Origin: an uncultured Clostridia bacterium | GTDB lineage: Bacteria > Bacillota > Clostridia > Christensenellales > CAG-314 | Direction: 5' to 3' | DNA: 5,582 nucleotides | Assembly: GCA_934294965.1 (NCBI GenBank) | Contig: CAKRAM010000072.1 | Coordinates: 1 to 5,582, forward strand | Shown: piece after piece, positions 5,022 through 5,582 of the stretch | Layout: each line of letters starts with the position of its first letter | Position numbering within the stretch: position 1 is the first letter of the stretch | The notes under the pieces: generated by a model | The model's input: only the letters and a program-made list of their open reading frames with translations | Told to the model about the DNA's origin: nothing | The model's database searches: none | Position numbers and translations under genes: made by a program

Positions 5022-5582
5022 ATGAATTGCCTAACACTAAAAAAAGCAAACTGTAAAAACTGTTACAAGTGCATACGGCATTGCCCGGTAAAATCCATAC
5101 GTTTTTCGGCAAACCAAGCGCACATAATAGGCAACGAATGTATCTTGTGCGGACAATGCTTTGTCGTTTGTCCGCAAAACGCCAAGGAAATTGCCAACGA
5201 AATGGAAAAAGTTCGCGTTTTGATTCAATCCGGCGATCCCGTCTACGCAAGTCTTGCGCCGTCGTTCATTGCCAACTACGACGGAGTAGGAATCCAAGGT
5301 ATGCGCGATGCGCTTCAAAAACTAGGTTTTGCCGATGCGGAAGAAACGGCAATCGGCGCGACGATTGTCAAAAACGAGTATCAACGTATGCTTGCGGAAG
5401 ACGTCCGCGACGTGGTAATTTCTTCCTGTTGTCATTCGGTTAATTTGCTTATTCAAAAGTATTATCCCACGCTTTTGCCGTATTTGGCGGACGTGGTTTC
5501 CCCCATGCAGGCGCACGCGCTGGACATCAAACGCCGCGTTCCCAACGCAAAAGTGGTGTTCATCGGTCCGTGCGTTGCAAAA
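5022..5582 (+). CDS. [FeFe]-hydrogenase-family protein with N-terminal 2x[4Fe-4S] domain (partial)
   Basis: The first 187 residues of a longer protein; the frame is still open at the window edge. Residues 1-60 are a bacterial ferredoxin domain with two clusters: C11-x2-C14-x2-C17-x3-C21-P and C40-x2-C43-x2-C46-x3-C50-P. Residues from about 74 start the H-cluster domain. The first H-cluster motif is SSCCH at 134-138 (TSCCP in catalytic enzymes such as CpI), followed by the typical NLLIQKYYPTLLPYL and SPMQAHA (160-166). The second begins as IGPCVAK at 181-187, where catalytic enzymes have MPCxxK, so Met is replaced by Gly. This architecture matches hydrogenase large-subunit proteins of the sensory/HydS or HfsB type, often followed by a PAS domain beyond this point. 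It may sense H2 or redox state, or be a slow catalyst. The family is firm; the sensory role is inferred. Two small [2Fe-2S] proteins lie just upstream. Confidence 0.88.
   Translation, partial: MNCLTLKKANCKNCYKCIRHCPVKSIRFSANQAHIIGNECILCGQCFVVCPQNAKEIANEMEKVRVLIQSGDPVYASLAPSFIANYDGVGIQGMRDALQKLGFADAEETAIGATIVKNEYQRMLAEDVRDVVISSCCHSVNLLIQKYYPTLLPYLADVVSPMQAHALDIKRRVPNAKVVFIGPCVAK

Noticed and set aside
1..5582. CRISPR arrays, tRNA or rRNA genes, insertion sequences, attachment sites
   Set aside because: I saw no regularly spaced repeats, no tRNA-like cloverleaf, no transposase or terminal inverted repeats; almost all of the window is occupied by same-strand metabolic genes.

Overview
The window looks like a piece of chromosome from a strictly anaerobic, fermentative bacterium, most likely a gut or rumen-type member of the Clostridia. 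The reasons are the gene content (Rex, bifunctional AdhE, small [2Fe-2S] proteins, an [FeFe]-hydrogenase-family protein), strong AAGGAG-type ribosome binding sites, tight same-strand packing and moderate base composition. The genus cannot be read from the sequence.

Layout, all on the + strand: (1) 1-213, the 3' end of a gene I do not recognise. (2) 214-329, a 116-base intergenic region with a good promoter (TTGCGT, 17 bases, TACAAT) whose -10 box lies inside a perfect 7+7 palindrome just before the ribosome binding site. (3) 330-938, a Rex-family NADH/NAD+-sensing repressor. (4) 941-3637, a full-length AdhE aldehyde/alcohol dehydrogenase with all key residues, two bases after rex. (5) 3649-4398, a small APH-fold kinase. 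(6) 4417-4665 and 4680-4940, two tandem paralogous thioredoxin-like [2Fe-2S] ferredoxins. (7) 4941-5021, a short gap with a hairpin and T-rich tail. (8) 5022 to the end, the N-terminal 187 residues of a two-[4Fe-4S]-cluster protein with an [FeFe]-hydrogenase catalytic-type domain. Its altered active-site motifs suggest a sensory or non-prototypical hydrogenase; the gene runs off the window.

The genes fit a reductant-disposal locus. Rex would sense NADH/NAD+ and repress its own promoter and, by read-through, adhE. AdhE reoxidises two NADH while turning acetyl-CoA into ethanol. The ferredoxin/hydrogenase genes downstream belong to the other route for electron disposal, H2, or to sensing it. The kinase between the two halves is of unknown substrate.

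I see no wholly new system. The points most worth a second look are the divergent Rex DNA-binding region paired with a palindrome unlike the classical Rex operator, the altered H-cluster motifs in the hydrogenase, the tandem mini-ferredoxins, and the APH-like kinase inside a redox operon.
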